From assembly GCA_041862375.1 (NCBI GenBank), contig JBGVTE010000124.1, positions 1-6,535 of the forward strand: a stretch of DNA of 6,535 nucleotides, read 5' to 3'. Below the pieces are notes generated by a model. That model saw nothing but the letters and a program-made list of their open reading frames with translations. It ran no database searches and was not told the DNA's origin. The position numbers and the translations under genes were made by a program. The stretch's first letter is position 1. Each line of letters starts with the position of its first letter. The stretch comes from WVZL01 sp041862375 (GTDB taxonomy: Bacteria > Acidobacteriota > Aminicenantia > Aminicenantales > Aminicenantaceae). Shown in pieces: positions 1 to 5,563 of the stretch.

Positions 1-23
1 GGATTAAAGCTGGTCTTTAAAGA
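1..23 (-). terminator. possible weak hairpin after the LapA-domain gene
   Basis: Just past the stop codon, TTAAAG (4-9) and CTTTAA (15-20) form a 6-bp, AT-rich stem with a 5-nt loop. Any U-tract would lie beyond the window edge, so this is only a candidate terminator. Confidence 0.25.
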
Positions 24-218
24 TCAATACTTTCGTAACATCCTCGAAACAATAAATCCAAGGACAGATCCGATAAAAATAAGAATTACCATGAATATAA
101 CTCTCGACATACTGAGTTTCCAGAAAAACAACTGCAGACTGACTATCTCGGTGTTCTGGATGATTACTATAAAAGACAATATAACTATGATTAAAATAAT
201 TATTGTTTTAGGTTTCAT
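24..218 (-). CDS. LapA-domain (DUF1049) small inner-membrane protein
   Basis: This 64-residue protein is almost entirely two membrane helices (about residues 5-21 and 39-59), with a short link between them and a basic C-terminus (RMLRKY). The pattern QNTEIVSLQLFFWKLSMS, followed by a second helix containing IFIGSVLGFIVS, matches the LapA/DUF1049 domain: an N-terminal helix, the conserved 'QN...V.L.FF' link, and a Gly-rich second helix. In E. coli the longer LapA acts with LapB in lipopolysaccharide assembly. Here the cytoplasmic tail is missing, as in many short family members, so the role is only inferred. The ATG is preceded by AAAGGA about 7 nt upstream. The gene starts 60 bp after the corA stop on the same strand with no strong terminator between, so co-transcription with corA is likely. 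The family call is fairly secure and the function is unknown. Confidence 0.8.
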   Translation of the reverse strand: MKPKTIIILIIVILSFIVIIQNTEIVSLQLFFWKLSMSRVIFMVILIFIGSVLGFIVSRMLRKY

Positions 219-278
219 GTTAAATCCTTTCTCTTAAATTGGTTTAAACAAGCCTTTTAATGGCTCAATCAAAAGTGC

Positions 279-1343
279 TCATAACCATTTCTTTTTTTTG
301 AAAAAAATTAACATAAAGACAGCAACAACAGCAATTACAGTCCAGACTACAAAATATGCCCATCGCCATTCGAGTTCTGGCATGAACTTAAAATTCATAC
401 CATAAATGCCTGCGATAAAAGTCAGCGGAATGAATATAGTAGCAATGATCGTGAGTACTTTCATAACCTCATTCATCCTGTGGCTGATACTTGAAAGATA
501 AGTATCGTGCATTCCAGACAGCATATCCCTGAAGGTCTCAACATTATCGATTACTTGAATTGTATGGTCGTAAATATCTCTGAAATACACCCGAGAAGAT
601 CTCTGTATGAGCGTGGATTCACCTCTTTCTAAAGCATTGACAACCTCTCTTAGAGGCCAGACAGATTTTCGCAGAAATATCATTTCTCTTTTTAATTTAT
701 AAAGCTCTTGTAAGACTTTAGGTGTGGGATTGGCAACCAGTTCGTCTTCAAGCTCTTCTATCCTCTCTCCCAGCTTTTCAAGAATTATAAAATAGTGATC
801 AACGATAGAGTCTATTAAGGCGTAGGCAAGGTAATCTGAACTCATTTTCCTTATGCGGCCTTTTCCGTTTCTTATTCTGTCTCGTATGGCATCAAAAATA
901 TCTCCCTGTCTTTCCTGGAATGAGATGACATAATTTTTTCCAAGAATTAAACTTACTTGTTCTGCTGTGATCTCTTCACTCTTATCATCGTAGGAAAACA
1001 TTTTTAAAACAATAAAAATATAACTGTCAAAGTCCTCCAATTTTGGACGCTGTTCAGTATTAACGATATCCTCCCTAATAAGAGGATGCAAATCAAAGTT
1101 CTTTCCGAGTTTTTCTATAATTTCTACTTCATGAACACCGTCAACATTTATCCAGGTAACGGTTGAGGTATCTTTAAATGGAAAACACTCCTCAATCTCC
1201 TCTATCGCCTTTTCCTGACACTGAGCTTCATCATAATCAAGGACCGAAATTCTTACTTTTTCATCCTTCTTTGCTCCCACATACACGGGAGTTCCAGGGG
1301 GCAGGCCAATTTTTTTAAATCTTTTTTTAATGAGTCTAACCAT
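279..1343 (-). CDS. corA: CorA magnesium/divalent-cation channel
   Basis: The 354-residue product is a full-length CorA, which as a homopentamer in the inner membrane admits Mg2+ (and Co2+ or Ni2+). The N-terminal cytoplasmic domain begins with GLPPGTPVYVG (13-23) and contains the REDIVNTEQRPK stretch (90-101). The long stalk helix leads to TM1 (about 294-313), the YGMN selectivity motif (314-317), the periplasmic MPEL (321-324), TM2 (about 329-348) and a basic KKKKWL tail. From memory of Thermotoga maritima CorA (351 residues), the alignment is nearly gapless with an offset of 3. D92 and D256 therefore correspond to the regulatory Mg2+-site residues D89 and D253, and M294 and L297 to the hydrophobic gate M291/L294. 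All are present, so an Mg2+-gated channel is expected. GGGAGGG (1351-1357) lies 7 nt before the ATG. It follows the DUF389 gene by 186 bp and precedes the LapA-domain gene. Confidence 0.97.
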   Translation of the reverse strand: MVRLIKKRFKKIGLPPGTPVYVGAKKDEKVRISVLDYDEAQCQEKAIEEIEECFPFKDTSTVTWINVDGVHEVEIIEKLGKNFDLHPLIREDIVNTEQRPKLEDFDSYIFIVLKMFSYDDKSEEITAEQVSLILGKNYVISFQERQGDIFDAIRDRIRNGKGRIRKMSSDYLAYALIDSIVDHYFIILEKLGERIEELEDELVANPTPKVLQELYKLKREMIFLRKSVWPLREVVNALERGESTLIQRSSRVYFRDIYDHTIQVIDNVETFRDMLSGMHDTYLSSISHRMNEVMKVLTIIATIFIPLTFIAGIYGMNFKFMPELEWRWAYFVVWTVIAVVAVFMLIFFKKKKWL

Positions 1344-1529
1344 TTAAATTCCCTCCCTCAGTCTTAACTAAAAATGGATTTACTCATATTTTAATGAATT
1401 ATTTCTTTCGAAAAAAGTCAAAAGTTGATCAATCATTCTCGTATGTCGATATGCTTTTCTAGAGGAATAGCCATCATTCAATAAAAAGCAAGCCCTATTT
1501 GACCTATTATCAACAACACAGCTCCAGCT
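1344..1529. other. intergenic region between the DUF389 gene and corA
   Basis: This AT-rich spacer lies between two minus-strand genes. It holds the corA Shine-Dalgarno site and a trivial TTGATCAA palindrome (1425-1432). I see no convincing sigma70 promoter, no strong terminator and no small gene, so I cannot say whether corA has its own promoter. Confidence 0.5.
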
Positions 1530-2549
1530 TTAGCTCCTCTGAGAGATAATAATTATAACCACGAGAGTAAGCAATAGAATGCCCCATAAAATAATAGCTA
1601 TTCGCGTCGCTTTTTTTGCCTTATTAGCTTCCCACCAAGTAAGAGGGCGAATTCCCCTTGCTAGAAAGGTTAAAACTCCTGCTAAATTCACACAAATCAG
1701 ATTCAAAAGAAAAAGCAACAAAGAACCTAAAGCCAGTTTCCAATGCCCAGAGCCTATTAACATTCCTAATGTGACAAGCGGGGGAAGCAATGCCACTGCA
1801 ACCATTACTCCTATGAGCGCGCTAAACAATTCTGAAGTGAAAGAAAGTACAGCAGCACTCCCCGCTGCTAAGGCTAAAACAACATCTCCCATACTTACTT
1901 CCGTTCTGGATATGAGTTCGGGGATATCTGGATTGACTTTAAGCACTAATCCTATCAAGGTTGAAACGATTAAAGCTGTAATTATTCCCACTGCAATAGC
2001 CTTTATCGTTCTTCTAGTAAGATTGATATCACCAAGAGTTGTCGCAAAAGACAAAGCAACATTAGGCCCAAGTACAGGTGCAATGACCATAGCACCTATA
2101 ATAAAAATCACATTATTCCGCAGAATGCCTATAGAGGCTACTATCGAAGAGAGTATGATCAACACGATAAATACCCATGAAAGCCTGATTGTTTTTTCAA
2201 TGTCAGCATACAACTCCTCACGACTGAGCCTAATTACTTTTGATGCTTGTTCTTTAGAGGGTAGAGTTCCTTCAATTTCATTTTGTGTTTTTCCTTGTGG
2301 CTCTGGTCTCGGAATCGAGGCCTCTACTGGAATGATGACTATCCTAAAACCTTCTATGTGAGAGAAGCGTTTTTCCAATAAGTCAAGAATGTTTTCCGTC
2401 TTTCCGGTTTGAAGTAGTATTTTCAAATGAATACGATTCTCGGCAATTGTTTCATACCAAGTATCTAATATATCCTGTTCATTTAATAATTCCAGTAACT
2501 CCTGCTTATATCCCTCAGGGAGAACTATTTCAATTAAGCGAAGAGACAT
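1530..2549 (-). CDS. DUF389 / TIGR00341 family multi-pass membrane protein
   Basis: The 339-residue protein has a soluble N-terminal domain (about 1-80, alpha/beta in character, starting MSLRLIEIVLPEG), a polar Pro/Glu/Lys-rich linker (about 80-110) and a hydrophobic domain from about 123 to the C-terminus with six or more helices. Diagnostic DUF389 motifs are present in order: GAMVIAPVLGP (152-162), TLGDIN (171-176), GDVVLALAAGSAA (221-233), GVMVAVALLPP (247-257) and NLICVNLAG (283-291). The conserved small and Pro residues inside the helices suggest a channel or transporter-like fold, but the family's substrate is not established. The ATG is preceded by AGGA with 7 nt spacing. The stop lies 186 bp upstream of corA on the same strand. 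Divergent from it is the outer-membrane protein gene. Family assignment is confident; function is unknown. Confidence 0.93.
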   Translation of the reverse strand: MSLRLIEIVLPEGYKQELLELLNEQDILDTWYETIAENRIHLKILLQTGKTENILDLLEKRFSHIEGFRIVIIPVEASIPRPEPQGKTQNEIEGTLPSKEQASKVIRLSREELYADIEKTIRLSWVFIVLIILSSIVASIGILRNNVIFIIGAMVIAPVLGPNVALSFATTLGDINLTRRTIKAIAVGIITALIVSTLIGLVLKVNPDIPELISRTEVSMGDVVLALAAGSAAVLSFTSELFSALIGVMVAVALLPPLVTLGMLIGSGHWKLALGSLLLFLLNLICVNLAGVLTFLARGIRPLTWWEANKAKKATRIAIILWGILLLTLVVIIIISQRS

Positions 2550-2591
2550 CTCATTTTCCTGGCTAATATCTTCTTCTTACTAAAAAAACAA

Positions 2592-2622
2592 GTTATAATC
2601 TAAATGAAATTTCTAGAATCAA
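2592..2622 (-). promoter_or_regulatory. weak promoter candidate for the DUF389 gene
   Basis: Read on the minus strand, TTGATT (2617-2622) and TATAAC (2592-2597) resemble sigma70 -35 and -10 boxes, but the 19-nt spacer is long. It lies about 45 bp upstream of the start codon. It is a guess from consensus only. Confidence 0.25.
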
Positions 2623-2727
2623 TGACATTTGCTTTTTCCGTCCAGAGAAAGAGTTTCTTATCTTAATATACTTTTTCCTATGCATTGATTTGTCCTTACT
2701 ATACCTTTAAAAATGAAATATTTCTAG
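2602..2727 (+). repeat. two copies of a palindrome-centred direct repeat in the divergent region
   Basis: AAATGAAAT-TTCTAG (2602-2616) recurs as AAATGAAAT-AT-TTCTAG (2711-2727). Each copy has a perfect palindrome at its core, GAAATTTC in the first and GAAATATTTC in the second. The copies sit 109 bp apart between divergent genes, each in the upstream region of one of them, as a pair of operator sites might. AT-rich chance similarity is possible. Confidence 0.4.
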
Positions 2728-2752
2728 CTCAAATAGTTAAGCTAAATACTTT

Positions 2753-2779
2753 TTGACATTATTTGCTTATTTGTATAGA
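2753..2779 (+). promoter_or_regulatory. promoter candidate for the DUF481 gene
   Basis: A perfect TTGACA (2753-2758) is followed after 15 nt by TATAGA (2774-2779). The spacer is short and the implied transcript would start only a few bases before the AGGAGGGG ribosome site, giving a very short leader. The -35 match is convincing, the pairing less so. Confidence 0.35.
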
Positions 2780-2798
2780 AAAAAACTAGGAGGGGAAA

Positions 2799-3554
2799 AT
2801 GAAGTTGATCATCAAAAAAATAATTATTATCTCAAGTATTTTCTTATTCGTACAATGGAGCAAAGCTGCAGAAGAAAAAAAAGAAGTGCAGAAGTTTTAT
2901 TCCTCTTCTACCAGTTTCTCTTTTTTACTTACTTCTGGTAATACAGAAGAACGCACTCTGGGTTTTGACACAGAACAAAATATGAAATTTAAAAAGAATC
3001 AAATTCAGATTAAAGGAAGCATCATTTACTCAGAAAGCGAGGGATCAAAAGATGCGGAATTTTACTACAGCCAGGTTGATTATAAATACATACCTAAATC
3101 GAAAGCCTATATACTCGGTTTTAGCCGATTAGAAAGGAATGTTCTATCTGGATACAATTATCGTTTCGTTTTTTCAGCCGGAGCAGGATATTTCTGGATA
3201 AAATCAGAAAAATTAATCTTAACTTCAGAAGCAGCTTTTGGCTGGAGCAAAGAAAATAATATTGACAAAATTACAGACTTGGACTTTTCAGTCTCCTTTG
3301 CTTCATTTTTAATTTCCAGTAATATCAGACTCGCTGTGTCTGCTAACTCTGAACTAATTCACCAGGATATATTTTTCGTTAACCTGGAAAATGCAAAGGA
3401 CTATCGTATTTCCTCACTTTCTTCTTTCTCCATTAATATCAGCAAAATATTATCTTATAAAATAAGCTATCAAATAAAACATACTCATAGTCCAGTACCC
3501 GGATTCAAAAGTACTGATCAGTATATCCTCAGCTCTCTAGTTGTAAGCTTCTGA
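2799..3554 (+). CDS. DUF481 family outer-membrane beta-barrel protein
   Basis: The 251-residue protein has a clear Sec signal peptide: basic MKLIIKK, a hydrophobic core (residues 8-20) and SKA-A, with predicted cleavage near residue 23. The mature part alternates polar and hydrophobic residues, with many aromatic and Ser residues typical of beta strands, and ends in a terminal Phe (VVSF), the usual sorting signal for the BAM machinery. DUF481 hallmarks are a first strand followed by TSGNTEERTLGFD (45-57), a central YFWIKSEKLILTSEAAFGW (121-139) and a late loop-strand with the Asp in STDQYILSS (238-246). The family includes E. coli YdiY and so-called salt-induced outer-membrane proteins, with no defined substrate. 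AGGAGGGG (2788-2795) precedes the ATG. The gene is divergent from the DUF389 gene and convergent with the RCK_C gene, so it is probably monocistronic. Confidence 0.85.
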   Translation: MKLIIKKIIIISSIFLFVQWSKAAEEKKEVQKFYSSSTSFSFLLTSGNTEERTLGFDTEQNMKFKKNQIQIKGSIIYSESEGSKDAEFYYSQVDYKYIPKSKAYILGFSRLERNVLSGYNYRFVFSAGAGYFWIKSEKLILTSEAAFGWSKENNIDKITDLDFSVSFASFLISSNIRLAVSANSELIHQDIFFVNLENAKDYRISSLSSFSINISKILSYKISYQIKHTHSPVPGFKSTDQYILSSLVVSF

Positions 3555-3608
3555 AAATAGACAAATCAAAAATCATAAATATTTCTGCTTCTAAACAAAC
3601 TCTATCAA

Positions 3609-3622
3609 GAACGACCTCGTTC
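3609..3622 (-). terminator. candidate terminator hairpin of the RCK_C gene
   Basis: GAACG (3609-3613) and CGTTC (3618-3622) form a 5-bp stem with a 4-nt loop directly after the minus-strand stop codon. On the minus strand it is followed by TTGAT and a loosely T-rich stretch rather than a clean U-tract. It sits in the 68-bp convergent gap and could serve the minus-strand gene. Confidence 0.35.
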
Positions 3623-4297
3623 CTACAAAAGAGACTTCAAAACTTTAAGAGGACCATATACAACAAGGCGGTCTTTTTGTTCTATTATTTCAGTTGATTT
3701 CGGTATAGGAATCCAATTTTTATCTCTTTCAATTCCTAAAACCAAGATTCCTTTTTCACTTAATTTAGCCTCTGAAAGAGAACTTCCAAGTAAAGGAGAA
3801 TTTTCATGTATAATTTTTTTAACTAAACCAAATCCTTCAAGGAAATGAAGAAGATCTTCTGTTGCAGCTTCCTCATCAAAAGTCCTATATTTTATCAATT
3901 TATTTTCAATGAAATTTTCCCACTTTCTCAGAAACTTCTTGTACGTTGCAAGTTTATATATAAGAAATATCCCAATTGCAAGAACTATCACATTAATAGG
4001 AAGTTGGTAACCCCTGCTAGTTGCTAAAGAGGAGGTAGCTGTTACTATAACTGTAACAATTCCTGCATTACCCATTATCATAAGCCATGTTACAATCTTT
4101 CTTCTCACAGGATGGTTTATGACTATTTCTGCCTCTTTTGTCGTAAATCCAGTCCCTGAAAATGCTGATAAAGCCTGAAATCTCGCTTTTTTCTTCTCCA
4201 TTCCCGTCATCATCAAAGCTATAGCCGCTGCTCTTACGCAGAGAAAAGATATCAAAATAGCCAGCAAAGCGGGAAATAGAAAATATAAGCTGCTCAT
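3623..4297 (-). CDS. membrane protein with TrkH/KtrB-like pore segment and C-terminal RCK_C (TrkA-C) domain
   Basis: The 224-residue protein has hydrophobic segments at about 5-30, 67-91 and 101-117, then a charged linker and a C-terminal RCK_C/TrkA-C domain (about 150-224). The domain shows LGSSLSEAKLSEKGILVLGIERD and the closing DRLVVYGP, as in regulatory subunits of K+ transporters and channels that bind nucleotides or ions. Between the first two hydrophobic segments lies SAFSGTGFTTKE (44-55), which aligns without gaps to the filter segment SAFGTVGLT of KtrB as I remember it, with G50 on the conserved filter glycine. The following helix, including WLMIMGNAGIVT, resembles the KtrB post-filter helix. 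A K+-channel-like role is therefore inferred. No nucleotide-binding RCK_N Rossmann domain is visible. AGGAG precedes the ATG by 6 nt. It is divergent from the DUF2179 gene. The RCK_C call is firm; the pore call is tentative. Confidence 0.85.
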   Translation of the reverse strand: MSSLYFLFPALLAILISFLCVRAAAIALMMTGMEKKKARFQALSAFSGTGFTTKEAEIVINHPVRRKIVTWLMIMGNAGIVTVIVTATSSLATSRGYQLPINVIVLAIGIFLIYKLATYKKFLRKWENFIENKLIKYRTFDEEAATEDLLHFLEGFGLVKKIIHENSPLLGSSLSEAKLSEKGILVLGIERDKNWIPIPKSTEIIEQKDRLVVYGPLKVLKSLL

Positions 4298-4382
4298 TTT
4301 TTTCTCCTAAATATTTCTTTGAAAAAAGGACAATAATTTTAATAATAAATTGGAATCAATCTATGGATTTTCAATATCCTTA

Positions 4383-4411
4383 AAGACATTTTATACGAAA
4401 AGTTGCATAAT
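4383..4411 (+). promoter_or_regulatory. sigma70-type promoter for the DUF2179 gene
   Basis: AAGACA (4383-4388) is followed after an ideal 17 nt by CATAAT (4406-4411), which matches the -10 consensus at five of six positions. Transcription would start near 4418, giving a leader of about 50 nt that contains the 4430-4447 hairpin. Confidence 0.45.
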
Positions 4412-4429
4412 AGTAAAACACAAAACAAG

Positions 4430-4447
4430 CTTCCTCTGATGAGGGAG
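4430..4447 (+). promoter_or_regulatory. leader hairpin just upstream of the DUF2179 ribosome site
   Basis: CTTCCTC (4430-4436) pairs with GAGGGAG (4441-4447), a 7-bp stem with one G-U pair, around a TGAT loop. It ends 8 nt before AAGGAG (4456-4461). CTTCCTC could also pair with the AAGGAG itself, so the structure might modulate ribosome access. Confidence 0.4.
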
Positions 4448-4469
4448 AAAACAAGAAGGAGTTGTTCTC

Positions 4470-5075
4470 ATGAGTTTTGAGTCAATCATTGGATCAGAAG
4501 CATTCAAATGGGGCGTTCTTCCGTTGCTGATTTTCGCGGCAAGAGTTTTGGACGTCAGCCTGGGAACAATACGCATCGTTTTCGTTTCGAGAGGATTAAA
4601 GCTTCTAGCTCCGCTGATCGGATTCTTCGAAGTGATAATCTGGTTGTTAGCCATACGAGTGATCATGCAAAATTTGAACAATGTTGCCTGTTACATTGCA
4701 TATGGAGCAGGATTTGCATTGGGAACTTATATCGGAATTCAAATAGAAAAAAGGCTGGCAATAGGCAACTCGATCGTTCAAATCATTACCAGAAAGAACG
4801 CATCCGACTTGATAGAATATTTAAGAGCAAAAGGCTACGGTATTACAAGTATGGACGCTCAAGGCTCTACGGGAAAAGTGCACGTCATTTACATAATAAT
4901 AAAACGTCAGGATTTGAAAGAAATTTCCAAAATCATCAAAAGATTTCATCCAAAAGCTTTTTATACAGTGGAAGAATTGGGGATAGTGAGCGAAGGCATA
5001 TTTCCGAAAAGAAAATACCGTTCATTACAAATGCCGATTATTGGCCTTTTTAGCTTTTGGAGAAAGGGAAAATAG
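4470..5075 (+). CDS. DUF5698/DUF2179 (UPF0316-type) membrane protein
   Basis: The 201-residue protein has an N-terminal membrane part with three predicted helices (about 16-38, 43-65 and 72-91), followed by a soluble DUF2179-like domain (about 100-172) and a basic tail. The first helix carries the family signature RVLDVSLGTIRIVFVSRG (25-42). The soluble domain contains the small alpha/beta pattern NASDLIEYLRAKGYGITSMDAQGS...VHVIYIIIKRQDLKEISKIIKRFHPKAFYTVEEL, split here for readability; it resembles the PII-like domain at the C-terminus of YitT proteins. This architecture matches the UPF0316 family (B. subtilis YebE type), whose function is unknown. Length is normal. AAGGAG (4456-4461) lies 8 nt before the ATG and sets the start. 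It is divergent from the RCK_C gene, sharing a 172-bp upstream region, which is compatible with joint control. Confidence 0.9.
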   Translation: MSFESIIGSEAFKWGVLPLLIFAARVLDVSLGTIRIVFVSRGLKLLAPLIGFFEVIIWLLAIRVIMQNLNNVACYIAYGAGFALGTYIGIQIEKRLAIGNSIVQIITRKNASDLIEYLRAKGYGITSMDAQGSTGKVHVIYIIIKRQDLKEISKIIKRFHPKAFYTVEELGIVSEGIFPKRKYRSLQMPIIGLFSFWRKGK

Positions 5076-5122
5076 ATTTATTCAACACTAATAGGGGGAT
5101 GTATAGTCTTTTAGCCTAATTT

Positions 5123-5167
5123 GGGGAGGGGGAAATAATGTCCTTCCCACAAATTTCATCTTTTTAA
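5123..5167 (+). promoter_or_regulatory. G-rich ribosome-site hairpin with nine-codon ORF
   Basis: A strong Shine-Dalgarno-like run, GGGGAGGGGG (5123-5132), stands 5 nt before an ATG (5138) that opens a nine-codon ORF, MSFPQISSF, ending at TAA (5165-5167). GGGGAGG (5123-5129) can pair with CCTTCCC (5142-5148) in the second to fourth codons, seven pairs including one G-U, which would hide the site. It may be a leader peptide, a decayed gene start, or chance. Confidence 0.3.
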
Positions 5168-5220
5168 ATTATCCTTTGCTCATCGACAAATGCACCAAAT
5201 AGTTCAGGCCATGAAATCAA

Positions 5221-5251
5221 TTGCTTTTGGAAAAAAAAAGAGGAAAAGCAA
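5221..5251. repeat. inverted repeat with A-rich loop
   Basis: TTGCTTTT (5221-5228) and AAAAGCAA (5244-5251) form a perfect 8-bp stem. The 15-nt loop is purine-only and includes nine consecutive A. There is no adjacent U-tract on the plus strand, so it is not an ordinary terminator. Confidence 0.4.
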
Positions 5252-5299
5252 ACCTAATTCCATGCTTTTTGTGAGCCTTCAATACCTCCTCTGAGATGC

Positions 5300-5326
5300 T
5301 TGACCAATGATGTAAATTATTATAAG
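5300..5326 (+). promoter_or_regulatory. promoter candidate for the 65-residue membrane protein gene
   Basis: TTGACC (5300-5305) and TATAAG (5321-5326) are separated by 15 nt, the same short spacing as in the candidate at 2753-2779. Transcription would start near 5333, about 10 nt before the AAAGGAGG ribosome site. Confidence 0.35.
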
Positions 5327-5355
5327 TATTAAAATAAACGTCAAAGGAGGAAAAT

Positions 5356-5553
5356 ATGATAGCCAGAATTTGTGATGCTTTTATAGTGTTGGCTGCTATC
5401 AGCATAATTGTCGGGATTATATCGCGACTTCTGATGACGCCTTTCCCTTTCGGAATAGAAGCTCAAGCTTATCTACAATTTACCCATGGGATGCTTTTAT
5501 TTGCAATTGCCATAGGAATTCGGGAGATATTAAGGACAAAAAGAAAAGACTAA
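5356..5553 (+). CDS. small two-helix membrane protein of unknown function
   Basis: I do not recognise a named family. The 65-residue product has two hydrophobic helices (about 8-27 and 42-58) joined by the link LMTPFPFGIEAQAYLQFTHG, and a basic C-terminal end (REILRTKRKD), which suggests a hairpin topology with the tail in the cytoplasm by the positive-inside rule. There is no signal peptidase or lipobox site. The evidence that it is a real gene is good: a near-perfect AAAGGAGG (5343-5350) stands 5 nt before the ATG, a promoter-like pair lies upstream, and it ends in TAATAA, a double stop. It is isolated, about 280 bp after the DUF2179 gene and 377 bp before the DsrE_2 gene, so it may form its own transcript. 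The conserved-looking PFPFGIEA link may help find homologues. Confidence 0.65.
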   Translation: MIARICDAFIVLAAISIIVGIISRLLMTPFPFGIEAQAYLQFTHGMLLFAIAIGIREILRTKRKD

Positions 5554-5563
5554 TAAGCTATAG

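Larger units (their letters stand above)
5076..5355 (+). other. 280-bp intergenic region with hairpins and a mini-ORF
   Basis: No normal gene is visible. In order it holds a G-rich run with a mini-ORF and hairpin (5123-5167), a 31-bp inverted repeat with an A-rich loop (5221-5251), and a promoter candidate plus strong ribosome site for the next gene. No canonical terminator follows the DUF2179 gene. Confidence 0.6.

Noticed and set aside
219..278. AGCC...GGCT hairpin between corA and the LapA-domain gene as a terminator
   Set aside because: A four-base-pair stem with a seven-nt loop and no U-tract is too weak to separate the two genes.
1579..2361. 260-codon plus-strand open frame opposite the DUF389 gene
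   Set aside because: It lies wholly inside the antisense of a well-supported DUF389 gene, has no ribosome site, and its translation shows no recognisable domain.
2753..2941. 62-codon plus-strand frame starting upstream of the DUF481 gene
   Set aside because: It overlaps the signal-peptide region in another frame and reads through the ribosome site. The DUF481 frame is far better supported.
3845..4027. 60-codon plus-strand frame inside the RCK_C gene
   Set aside because: It is antisense to a supported gene, with no start signal or domain.
4391..4681. 96-codon minus-strand frame overlapping the DUF2179 start
   Set aside because: It covers the promoter and 5' end of the real gene on the other strand and has no ribosome site or recognisable domain.
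4508..5053. 181-codon plus-strand frame within the DUF2179 gene
   Set aside because: It is an out-of-frame shadow. Its translation is rich in Arg, Ser and His with no membrane or domain pattern, while the main frame has clear family motifs and a ribosome site.
5217..5405. 62-codon minus-strand frame over 5217-5405, including ISEEVLKAHKKHG
   Set aside because: The peptide looks briefly protein-like, but the frame starts inside the opposite-strand 65-residue gene, lacks a ribosome site and covers its promoter and the A-rich inverted repeat.
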